DNA from: Candidatus Aenigmatarchaeota archaeon
GTDB lineage: Archaea > Aenigmatarchaeota > Aenigmatarchaeia > PWEA01 > B50-G16
Assembly: GCA_003663345.1 (NCBI GenBank)
Contig: QMZU01000010.1
Coordinates: 1 to 11,383, forward strand
Length of the DNA stretch: 11,383 bases
Direction: 5' to 3'
Shown: positions 1 to 5,718 of the stretch, piece by piece
Layout of the letters: each line of letters opens with the position of its first letter
Position numbering within the stretch: the stretch's first letter is position 1
Notes under the pieces: generated by a model
Seen by the model: only the letters and a program-made list of their open reading frames with translations
What the model was told of the DNA's origin: nothing
Database searches by the model: none
Made by a program: the position numbers and the translations under genes

Positions 1-15
1 ATTTAATGCTTCTCC

Positions 16-24
16 TATTTATAA
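16..24 (-). promoter_or_regulatory. TATA-like box for a gene beyond the left edge
   Basis: On the minus strand this reads TTATAAATA and is followed at once by GGAG (12-15). With the usual 25-28 bp spacing, transcription would start just outside the window, so a further minus-strand gene probably begins off the left edge. The rest of 1-142 is AT-rich and I see no gene in it. The GGAG has no good start codon at proper distance inside the window, so it may be chance. Confidence 0.3.
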
Positions 25-136
25 CTATTGTGTTGTGTTTAACTTTAAGTGTATATTAAACAGATCCTCAATATAGAATTAGCAAGTAATTTCAAATAGT
101 TTTTTAAGATTTAAGTAATGTTCAATTTCATATTTT

Positions 137-152
137 CTATCTTTATAGATAG
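137..152 (-). terminator. Small inverted repeat at the 3' end of the basic orphan gene
   Basis: CTATC (137-141) and GATAG (148-152) are perfect inverted arms around a 6-nt loop, and they overlap the TAA stop at 143-145. A second copy of the left arm, CTATCT at 159-164, could pair with AGATAG at 147-152 instead, giving two mutually exclusive hairpins. The stem is only 5-6 bp and AT-rich, with no long U-run after it, so a terminator role is weak inference. Confidence 0.25.
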
Positions 153-1012
153 TAAATTCTATCTGGTGGTAATCCTAACCTTAATAAGTCTCTAACTATT
201 GTGTTATACATTACTTTATTCATTGCTTTACGTATTATGTACATCTTTATCAACTTTCCAGCAATTATTCCTCTTGGTGTTGTATCACCATTTATTCTTT
301 TCAAAAATGCAAAGTAGCCTAAGAGAGACATTACTGTTCTTGGAATAATTAAACTTTCACTCTTAATAATTTCATATAGTCTTTTCTTTAACTTTTCAGC
401 ACTAATTTTTTCACATTCAAGTCTCGATATAATACTATATGCAATATTGAGTTCATATAGATCCATCATCTTAATAAGTTCTTGAATCTTTTGAACAATA
501 GATAATGGTGTAAGTACTTTCCTAACTCTCTTACATGGTTTCTTAAAGTATTCAAACTTTTTCTTCAAGTTTGAATATATTCTCTTAGCTATTAACTGTA
601 TAGTATTTATTATTTCTCTTGGAGCTCTAGCTCTTAACTTAACTTTTCTCAACTTTGATGTAGCAGTTACTTCAGACGTAAATTCACTATAAACTACTTT
701 ATCATATCTTACAATGTGGAAAATTATAAAGTCATGTTTACCTGTACCTTTAGCTTTCTTATAAAGTACTTGAATCTTATTTTGTAAATATCTAATAACT
801 ATAACAATACCTCTATACGGAAGTAACCAAACAATTTGTTTCAAATAATCTTTAGTCTTTCTCATAACATAGAAGACAGCTTCATTTCTATATTTAGAGT
901 GAAGCTCCACTTTATACCACTCATAAGGTTTTCTAGGAAGTTCAAAAAGTAACTTAAGATCATTTCCCACTAATTCCTTCAACTTCTTACGGTAATATGT
1001 TTCTAAAAGCAC
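143..1012 (-). CDS. Basic protein of unknown function, 289 aa
   Basis: I do not recognise this protein. It is strongly basic, with Lys/Arg throughout and a cluster near residues 148-166 that includes C160. Residues 1-130 look mixed alpha/beta, with beta-rich stretches around 44-49, 68-75 and 93-110. Residues 130-289 look all-helical and end in a hydrophobic-basic segment. No membrane helix or catalytic motif is evident. The charge would suit nucleic-acid binding, which is inference only. The start is GTG at 1012: an in-frame TAA lies directly upstream, the next in-frame Met is residue 50, and a TATA-like box sits about 28 bp upstream, so the mRNA is probably leaderless. It is divergent from the methyltransferase gene, with which it shares a 99-bp promoter region. 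Confidence 0.75.
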   Translation of the reverse strand: MLLETYYRKKLKELVGNDLKLLFELPRKPYEWYKVELHSKYRNEAVFYVMRKTKDYLKQIVWLLPYRGIVIVIRYLQNKIQVLYKKAKGTGKHDFIIFHIVRYDKVVYSEFTSEVTATSKLRKVKLRARAPREIINTIQLIAKRIYSNLKKKFEYFKKPCKRVRKVLTPLSIVQKIQELIKMMDLYELNIAYSIISRLECEKISAEKLKKRLYEIIKSESLIIPRTVMSLLGYFAFLKRINGDTTPRGIIAGKLIKMYIIRKAMNKVMYNTIVRDLLRLGLPPDRIYYL

Positions 1013-1035
1013 TTACTTATATTTTAAATTAAATG

Positions 1036-1044
1036 AAATATAAA
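1036..1044 (-). promoter_or_regulatory. TATA box of the 289-aa gene
   Basis: The minus strand reads TTTATATTT, centred about 28 bp before the GTG at 1012. This is the archaeal spacing for transcription starting at or next to the start codon. No Shine-Dalgarno sequence precedes the GTG, in line with a leaderless message. Confidence 0.5.
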
Positions 1045-1073
1045 TCTTAATTATGCTAGTAAATTCATTAGAA

Positions 1074-1089
1074 GTAAAAACTTTTAATA
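1074..1089 (+). promoter_or_regulatory. BRE plus TATA box of the methyltransferase gene
   Basis: GTAAAAA (1074-1080) followed by CTTTTAATA (1081-1089) fits the archaeal BRE/TATA pattern. The TATA centre is about 26 bp before the ATG at 1112, so a leaderless transcript is expected. Together with the minus-strand box at 1036-1044 it forms a compact divergent promoter pair filling 1013-1111. Confidence 0.55.
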
Positions 1090-1111
1090 ATAGTTATTTG
1101 AAGATATCATT

Positions 1112-1666
1112 ATGAATTTTCAAGTACTAAAGAAGATTCTTCAAGAAGAGTCAAGAAAATTCTGTTGGGGTTTAATTCTCTTTGCTAGAGATGAACTTAG
1201 AAGAGAAGTAATTGCTAAGAAACCTAAACTATTGCTTGATATTGGGTGTCACAATAGGCTTCTTGAAGCTACTGTTAAGGAATGGTTAAAAACTATTAAA
1301 CATAGAGTTGAAACTGTAGGTATAGATGTTGTTAAGTATGAAGTGAAACCTGAAGTGATGTGTGATGGTGGATTATTACCATTTAGAAATAATGTTTTTG
1401 ACTTCATAACAATAGTTGAAACACTTGAACATATTCCAGATTATGTAAATTGTTTAAGAGAATGTTACAGAGTCTTAAAGAAGAATGGAATATTATTTAT
1501 ACAATCAGTATTATGTACAAGTCCAAATGCTTATGAAGGTGATGAATCTCATTTTCATGTACTACATGTAAATACATTATCAAGACTTCTAGAGTGGTTA
1601 AAAATGAAGATAAAAAAGAGAGGAATTATAAAAAATACATTCTACTTATTTGCAATTAAACCATAA
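1112..1666 (+). CDS. SAM-dependent methyltransferase, class I (Methyltransf_11-like)
   Basis: Transfers a methyl group from S-adenosylmethionine; the acceptor is unknown. The Rossmann motifs are in order: motif I LDIGC at residues 42-46 (SAM binding), the acidic end of strand 2 in GID at 70-72, CDGG at 84-87 followed by LPF at 89-91, FDFI at 96-99, EHI at 106-108, and RVLKKNG at 120-126. The glycine loop is reduced, LDIGCHN rather than GxGxG, as is common in UbiE/Methyltransf_11 members. At 184 aa it is compact and has little room for a substrate domain. This is the only plus-strand gene in the window, and its stop lies 3 bp from the stop of the convergent HhH gene. A role in methylating surface sugars is suggested only by the glycosyltransferase and hydrolase in the same window; a small-molecule or nucleic-acid substrate is equally possible. 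Confidence 0.88.
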   Translation: MNFQVLKKILQEESRKFCWGLILFARDELRREVIAKKPKLLLDIGCHNRLLEATVKEWLKTIKHRVETVGIDVVKYEVKPEVMCDGGLLPFRNNVFDFITIVETLEHIPDYVNCLRECYRVLKKNGILFIQSVLCTSPNAYEGDESHFHVLHVNTLSRLLEWLKMKIKKRGIIKNTFYLFAIKP

Positions 1667-1669
1667 ATA

Positions 1670-2770
1670 CTAATATACAGTTAGTCTTATCTTTACATTA
1701 TTTAAGTACTGTAAAGGTAATACTTCATTTATCTTTCTCACAGCTCCACATACTGGTGAACCATAGTATGAACATTTACATGGAACATTCAATTCTGGAT
1801 GTCTCCAAAAATCAACAAAAGGTTTATCAACAAGAGGTGGAATACACAAGTTTGTTAATCCATGTTTAACTTCATAAGGTTCTTTACATTGACCATACTT
1901 TAACATTTCTGCTACTCTATGAATACTTGATACTACAAGTTTAATGACTTTTCTATATGCTCTTTTTCTAATTACTGACTGTGTTACATTTTCATTCTTT
2001 AACTTAGCTCTATTACTATAATAATCTAGAAATCTATGAAGGTAAAGACTATAAACACTCTTACCCATATTTAACCTTTGAGCATACAGGTAAAGCTGTG
2101 ATTTAATGAATGGATCAAACTTTTTACTATCTGGATCACCTTTTCTTTGAGCTTTAATAATAACCTTAACTTCTCCTGTCTCTGGATCATTAATTATTTT
2201 TCTAGTTACTGACCAGCCTAGATATGTTAGTAATTTTGATTTTGTTGGAAATCTAGTGACATCTTTAACTTTAGATAAGATTATTCCCCACGTTACTGCT
2301 CCAAAACCTTCAAGTCTTGAAATATAGTATCTATAAAGTGGTTCTTTAGAAACAATCATTGAGATTATTGACTCATCAACATCTTTTCTCTGTTCATACT
2401 CTAGATACTTCTCAAGATAATCACTAACAATCCTTTGAGCAGGTCTTGGAAGCTTAAATACTACATCAGGTTTTTCAATAATAAACTTAATTATCTTTCT
2501 TGGTAATTCTTCCCCTTCACCAGTACCTTTTAATTTTTCAACAATACTATATCTCTTCAATATGTGAAATATCTTTAATGCATATCTTCTAGCTTCAACA
2601 GATGAATTAACAAAATCATTAACCCAATCTCTTAATACGTTTAACATATTTTCATTCCACTCACTCTTGAATATTTCATACTCTAGAGATTTAATATCAT
2701 ATTTTGTCTTTGTAATTATATCTACAATTACGTCTTTCATTGATTTTTTCTTACTTGACCTTCGTGGCAT
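1670..2770 (-). CDS. IS110-type Transposase_20 (HhH) domain protein lacking the DEDD half
   Basis: Residues about 150-290 resemble the C-terminal Transposase_20 domain of IS110/IS116/IS902 transposases. A helix-hairpin-helix region (EGFGAVTWGIIL, about 154-165) is followed by DVTRFPTKSKLLTYLGW (170-186), then RKGDPDSKK (209-217) where the family has its Lys/Gly/Ser/Arg motif (S215 is the candidate serine), and a helical tail. Residues 1-145 are helical and basic, beginning MPRRSSKKKS. They show no RuvC-like DEDD domain, which normally precedes this domain in IS110 enzymes. C331, C333 and C341 near the C-terminus might bind metal. No transposon ends or non-coding flank typical of IS110 elements were found. 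I infer a domesticated DNA-binding or recombination protein rather than a working transposase. The ATG at 2770 has a TATA-like sequence about 26 bp upstream. Confidence 0.7.
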   Translation of the reverse strand: MPRRSSKKKSMKDVIVDIITKTKYDIKSLEYEIFKSEWNENMLNVLRDWVNDFVNSSVEARRYALKIFHILKRYSIVEKLKGTGEGEELPRKIIKFIIEKPDVVFKLPRPAQRIVSDYLEKYLEYEQRKDVDESIISMIVSKEPLYRYYISRLEGFGAVTWGIILSKVKDVTRFPTKSKLLTYLGWSVTRKIINDPETGEVKVIIKAQRKGDPDSKKFDPFIKSQLYLYAQRLNMGKSVYSLYLHRFLDYYSNRAKLKNENVTQSVIRKRAYRKVIKLVVSSIHRVAEMLKYGQCKEPYEVKHGLTNLCIPPLVDKPFVDFWRHPELNVPCKCSYYGSPVCGAVRKINEVLPLQYLNNVKIRLTVY

Positions 2771-2790
2771 AGTAGAATATATTTTAAAAG

Positions 2791-2800
2791 ATTTATATTA
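2791..2800 (-). promoter_or_regulatory. TATA-like box of the HhH/Transposase_20-like gene
   Basis: The minus strand reads TAATATAAAT, centred about 26 bp before the ATG at 2770, which suits a leaderless transcript. A second AT-rich stretch at 2781-2790 lies too close to the start to serve. The consensus match is moderate. Confidence 0.35.
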
Positions 2801-2805
2801 GTTAA

Positions 2806-3240
2806 TTATCTCTCAATTGAAGGGAAGACAATTCTTGCTTTATTGTTTTCAATAGCTATAAGACCTAAACCCATGTTTGAGACATAATTTAAAACTAATC
2901 TATTTGAAAGTAGTGAATTCATAATAACGTCATAAGACTTGTTAATTACACCATAAATAAGGTTTGCAAATTTTCTTCTAACAATTAGTTGTATAATCAA
3001 CTTATCTAAATCATGTTCTTTTAATTCAATAATTAGTAATTTTCTAGTATTTCTACTTGAACGATAAATAATAGCTACATCACATTCAACATTTTTTCCT
3101 TGATATTCAATATATGCATGGTGAATTATTTTTTCCTCTTTTATGTTATGTATTTTTTTGATTAAAGGATAAGCTATAGGAAATAGATAGTCTTCAATAT
3201 ACCATTTTTCCTTCTTTCCCTTCTTTATCTTTACTTTCAA
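2806..3240 (-). CDS. Small PD-(D/E)XK-type nuclease, putative
   Basis: The protein has 144 aa. The fold-defining signature is readable: ECDVAII (residues 52-58, D54), then a turn, then the strand LLIIELK (68-74) with E72 and K74, then a helix with Q84 in DLDKLIIQLIVRRK (77-90), followed by the strand LIYGVI. This is the D-(x)n-ExK plus Gln layout of restriction-endonuclease-like and Holliday-junction-type nucleases. The N-terminus is very basic. The start is TTG at 3240: an in-frame TAG lies just upstream, the next Met is residue 107, and GGGG at 3247-3250 gives a Shine-Dalgarno-like site about 6 nt away. The gene begins one base after the hydrolase stop, so the two are likely co-transcribed and translationally coupled. 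It precedes the HhH protein gene. Substrate (host DNA, junctions, virus DNA) is unknown. Confidence 0.65.
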   Translation of the reverse strand: MKVKIKKGKKEKWYIEDYLFPIAYPLIKKIHNIKEEKIIHHAYIEYQGKNVECDVAIIYRSSRNTRKLLIIELKEHDLDKLIIQLIVRRKFANLIYGVINKSYDVIMNSLLSNRLVLNYVSNMGLGLIAIENNKARIVFPSIER

Positions 3241-3254
3241 TCTAGACCCCTAGA
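3241..3254 (-). promoter_or_regulatory. Ribosome-binding site in a small hairpin before the TTG start
   Basis: In the mRNA sense the sequence is UCUAG, GGGU, CUAGA: a 5-bp stem with a GGGU loop, directly before the TTG start of the nuclease gene and spanning the TAG stop of the hydrolase gene (3242-3244). The G-run is the only Shine-Dalgarno-like site there. Presentation of the G-run in the hairpin loop could tune re-initiation. This is a sequence observation; the role is inferred. Confidence 0.35.
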
Positions 3255-4021
3255 TATTTACGTATCCATGAAAAGACTTCTACAGGTCTCTTAGGTAAAT
3301 CTATTGTATTTGAAATAACTAATGCATCTCTTACATGTAGATGTTGTTTATGACCCTCAATCTCAATTGATTCAAAATCGCTACTAAAACCGTGATCTGA
3401 AAGTACTAGAAAATATTTTGGTTTAGCTAGCTCAATCAAGTGTCTAGCAAATCTAAATGCCATGTTATACCATCTGAATGCTTCATCAAGATTTTCTTTA
3501 GAACCTAGTGTTGGAAAGAAGAGATGATGTGCTTGATCAGGAATAGGATACCAAGTAATGTAGAGATCCCAATCTGAAGTTATATTTCTGACATTTATTG
3601 CATGTAGAACCTCTACCCAAAATTGAAAGTTATCTTTAGGTGGCAGAAAGAGATTAGCTAAAGGTATGTCTCTAACTTCAACATTAACAAATAGTGGTGG
3701 ATACTTAACAGGAACATTAACTAGCTTTACAATTAAATTTTTCTCTCTAGCAAGATCCCAAATATATTTTCCTCTATATGATCCTGCAATCTCTGTTGGA
3801 ATACCAATGAATTTGAAACCTTTTACACCATGTTCATTTGAGTATTTACCTGTAAAGAAGTTATGCAAAATGCAAGGTGTTATTGGTATATCATCTACAT
3901 ACATCATTCCTCTATGGTATTTATGCATTAGATCTTTAACATTATCCATATACCATAAAAACAAGTTACAAAAAACAAAAGAAGCTCCATCAAGAATTAT
4001 AACAAGTACTTTGTGGCTCAC
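3242..4021 (-). CDS. Alkaline-phosphatase-superfamily phosphodiesterase/sulfatase-like hydrolase
   Basis: It most resembles type I phosphodiesterase/nucleotide pyrophosphatases. Counting from the chosen GTG start (259 aa), the metal-site set is present: D11 in VIILDG; the nucleophile region ITPC (T48) followed by TGKYSNEHGV (57-66); DQAHH at 162-166 (D162 with H166); DHG at 209-211; and a His-rich C-terminal segment GHKQHLHVRD, where one of H224, H227 or H229 would complete the second metal site. The family usually has about 300-450 aa, so this is a minimal version. A longer reading from TTG at 4060 adds 13 hydrophobic residues, but a TATA box at 4044-4052 lies within that extension, so GTG 4021 is preferred. 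No signal peptide is seen, so action is probably cytoplasmic or on packaged or lipid-linked sugar phosphates. It lies upstream of the nuclease gene with a 1-bp gap. Confidence 0.8.
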   Translation of the reverse strand: MSHKVLVIILDGASFVFCNLFLWYMDNVKDLMHKYHRGMMYVDDIPITPCILHNFFTGKYSNEHGVKGFKFIGIPTEIAGSYRGKYIWDLAREKNLIVKLVNVPVKYPPLFVNVEVRDIPLANLFLPPKDNFQFWVEVLHAINVRNITSDWDLYITWYPIPDQAHHLFFPTLGSKENLDEAFRWYNMAFRFARHLIELAKPKYFLVLSDHGFSSDFESIEIEGHKQHLHVRDALVISNTIDLPKRPVEVFSWIRKYLGV

Positions 4022-4043
4022 ATAGTAATTAATTAAAACTTTC

Positions 4044-4052
4044 AATATAAAT
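4044..4052 (-). promoter_or_regulatory. TATA box of the hydrolase gene
   Basis: The minus strand reads TTTATATTG, preceded by GTTAAAA as a possible BRE, and is centred 27 bp before the GTG at 4021. It sits in the gap after the zinc-finger stop (4064-4066). This placement decides the hydrolase start in favour of GTG 4021 and suggests a leaderless message. Confidence 0.5.
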
Positions 4053-4063
4053 TTTAACAAACA

Positions 4064-4210
4064 TCATTGATTACAATGACTTTTCCGATAATGAATATAC
4101 AGTTCAAAAATTGTGTCAAAAATTTTATTACACTTTTTACATCTAAAGAAAAATCTTGGATTATATATATTATCTATTAAAACTTCACCAATAGATTCCA
4201 TATCTATCAT
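4064..4210 (-). CDS. 48-aa single C2H2 zinc-finger protein
   Basis: Translating the gap between the hydrolase and the 99-aa gene gives a 48-residue protein with one classical finger: C24-x2-C27-x12-H40-x4-H45, within FRCKKCNKIF and the following helix. It has the usual hydrophobic positions, including F31 and L37. The ATG at 4210-4208 overlaps the TGA stop of the upstream 99-aa gene as ATGA, the hallmark of translational coupling. An alternative in-frame ATG at 4201 would not alter the finger. The stop is TGA at 4064-4066. Single-finger C2H2 proteins of this size are common DNA-binding regulators in crenarchaeal viruses. I infer a transcription regulator acting with, or made alongside, the 99-aa protein. 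Confidence 0.85.
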   Translation of the reverse strand: MIDMESIGEVLIDNIYNPRFFFRCKKCNKIFDTIFELYIHYRKSHCNQ

Positions 4211-4506
4211 ACAGTAAACTTTCTTCTCCCTTTCATCATTGCTACTCTAATTGCTCTTTCAATCTTTATAGCTCTAATAATTTCATCAATAGCTTTGTTC
4301 ACATTTTCTTCATCAAGAAATTGTGAAAAAATTTCTTTTAAATCATTCACACACTCATCAATTTCTTTATCACCAGCAATTGTTGATTCTATAATTACAT
4401 TTATCATTGAAATTAAGTTAATTCTTTCAATACCCCTAATCTCGTTAGGAATATACTTGTTAACTATTGATGTAATATTTTGAGGTCTAGGAATCATGTT
4501 CTCCAC
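4207..4506 (-). CDS. Small helical protein of unknown function, 99 aa
   Basis: I do not recognise this protein. It looks all-helical: a hydrophobic helix around residues 29-44, an acidic helix at 46-64, a third at 67-88, and a basic tail with KGRRK at 92-96. No membrane helix or metal-site cluster is evident. Start choice: GTG at 4506 is first, and ATG at 4497 (residue 4) is preceded by GGAG only 3 nt away; the TATA box at 4525-4533 is 23 bp from the first and 32 bp from the second, so either is possible. Its TGA overlaps the ATG of the zinc-finger gene, so the two form a bicistronic unit. A regulatory pair is a reasonable guess, but nothing in the sequence proves it. Confidence 0.7.
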   Translation of the reverse strand: MENMIPRPQNITSIVNKYIPNEIRGIERINLISMINVIIESTIAGDKEIDECVNDLKEIFSQFLDEENVNKAIDEIIRAIKIERAIRVAMMKGRRKFTV

Positions 4507-4524
4507 TAATTTTTGTAGTAAAAT

Positions 4525-4542
4525 TAATAAAAACTTTTTTTA
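4525..4542 (-). promoter_or_regulatory. BRE plus TATA box of the 99-aa/zinc-finger pair
   Basis: On the minus strand GTAAAAAAAG is followed by TTTTTATTA (4525-4533), a good archaeal BRE/TATA arrangement filling the gap after the glycosyltransferase stop. It would give the 99-aa gene and the coupled zinc finger their own transcript. The U-rich TTTTTATTAATTTT could also help end the glycosyltransferase message. Confidence 0.5.
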
Positions 4543-5679
4543 CTACTCTTTAATGTACTTATCAAGAACTTGCTTTAACATCTTTCCAATACTTTCCCAT
4601 GTATATCTGCTTTTTATCTTATTCCAATATTCTTTAACTTTTGCTTTATATTCATCTAAATTTTCTATAACATCTTTCAATTTATCTATAGCTTTCTCAA
4701 CATCTAACTCATAACCATAACCACAATGAATGTGAAGTAAAGGATTAGCTTCTGGAAATACCTTAACTCTTCTAGCATAAGGTACTAATAAAAAGTCTGG
4801 TAGAAAGTCAGTCCATGACCCCTTATTACATGCAATGCATGGTAATCCTCTAGAAATAGCTTCAAGAAAGTTTTTCTCAAATCCCCCACCTGTTGAGAAG
4901 CCTAAATATATATCGCATGAATCGTATAGATCAACAAGTTCTTGCTCACTAAACCATTGTGTTGTCCATAATGTTCTTAATTGTGAAAGTAGTTTGAAGT
5001 CTCCACCACCTGCAAAACCTACTTTCAATACTAGATAAACATTGTTATACATTTTCTGTATCTCATTTGCTACTTGATAAACAAGATGTGCCCCTTTCCT
5101 TCTACCTGAATGTATCAAGAAGAATAGTAGATATATTGCTTTTTCTCTCTTCTTTTTTTCTCTCAATTCCTTAATGAATGGTGTAACTGCTGGTCTAGGT
5201 GGTTTAAAGTAATGTTCAGATAATCCATGAGGTACAACATATACAGGAATCTTTACTCCTGATCTTAAATATGCTTCCTTACTAAAGTTTGAGGGAACAA
5301 TTATTGCATCAAGGTAATGAACAAGATTAACTGCTCTTTTTGAAATCATGTCACTATCAGCTACATCAATACCTATCTTTGTCTCAAATTTATCAATAAT
5401 ATTTACAAAATATTGAGAGTAACGTGTAGCAATAAAGAAATATGGATGAATTATCAAATGTATCTTTCCATAAACATCAATAGATCCAAAAGCTAACTCA
5501 TCAATTTCATAAACTCTATAGTATTTCTTTAATTCTTGAACATGATAATTACCAATTAATGTGAACGATACCTTATGCCAAAGAGGATATACATACCAGA
5601 CAATAGGTCTATACCATTGATAACCCCTTACTTTATATACAGATGGTGTTATTAAATGTTCATGAACACTTCTACTCAT
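4543..5679 (-). CDS. GT-B glycosyltransferase, GT4-like (RfaB/WcaI type)
   Basis: Transfers a sugar from a nucleotide-sugar donor to an unknown acceptor. At 378 aa it has typical family length. The N-terminal acceptor half is aromatic-rich. The hinge region is DAIIVPSNFSKEAYLRSG (124-141) with VYVVPHGLSEHYF (146-158). The donor half follows: GRRKG at 192-196 (R193/K195 for the donor phosphates), VLKVG at 217-221, then GGGFEKNFLEAISRGLPCIA (264-283) where the EX7E motif belongs. E273 is the expected second Glu, but the position eight before it is G265; E268 sits nearby. The motif is therefore degenerate. No membrane segment is seen, so it is probably cytosolic. It lies between the fibre gene and the regulator pair. 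Modification of virion or host-surface glycans, or of virion glycoproteins, is the natural inference. Confidence 0.85.
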   Translation of the reverse strand: MSRSVHEHLITPSVYKVRGYQWYRPIVWYVYPLWHKVSFTLIGNYHVQELKKYYRVYEIDELAFGSIDVYGKIHLIIHPYFFIATRYSQYFVNIIDKFETKIGIDVADSDMISKRAVNLVHYLDAIIVPSNFSKEAYLRSGVKIPVYVVPHGLSEHYFKPPRPAVTPFIKELREKKKREKAIYLLFFLIHSGRRKGAHLVYQVANEIQKMYNNVYLVLKVGFAGGGDFKLLSQLRTLWTTQWFSEQELVDLYDSCDIYLGFSTGGGFEKNFLEAISRGLPCIACNKGSWTDFLPDFLLVPYARRVKVFPEANPLLHIHCGYGYELDVEKAIDKLKDVIENLDEYKAKVKEYWNKIKSRYTWESIGKMLKQVLDKYIKE

Positions 5680-5700
5680 ACATATACTCTACTCATCTTA

Positions 5701-5718
5701 ATATTTTAATTTTTTCCT
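5701..5718 (-). promoter_or_regulatory. BRE plus TATA-like box of the glycosyltransferase gene
   Basis: The minus strand reads GGAAAAAA followed by ATTAAAATAT, with the latter centred about 26 bp before the ATG at 5679. The spacing suits a leaderless transcript. The site abuts the TGA/TAG region ending the fibre gene. The TATA match is only fair. Confidence 0.35.

Noticed and set aside
6..59. Plus-strand 17-codon hydrophobic frame starting with ATG
   Set aside because: Too short, without a promoter or Shine-Dalgarno site in the visible sequence, and ends at an ordinary stop.
22..205. 13-bp direct repeat TAACTATTGTGTT at 22-34 and 193-205
   Set aside because: Only two copies; the second lies within coding sequence and the base composition makes such matches unsurprising. 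No attachment-site context.
1670..2770. Intact IS110-family insertion sequence
   Set aside because: No DEDD domain, no long non-coding flank for a bridge RNA, and tight spacing to both neighbours.
3666..4025. 119-codon plus-strand open frame
   Set aside because: It lies wholly antisense to the hydrolase, whose catalytic motifs are clear, and has no recognisable domain.
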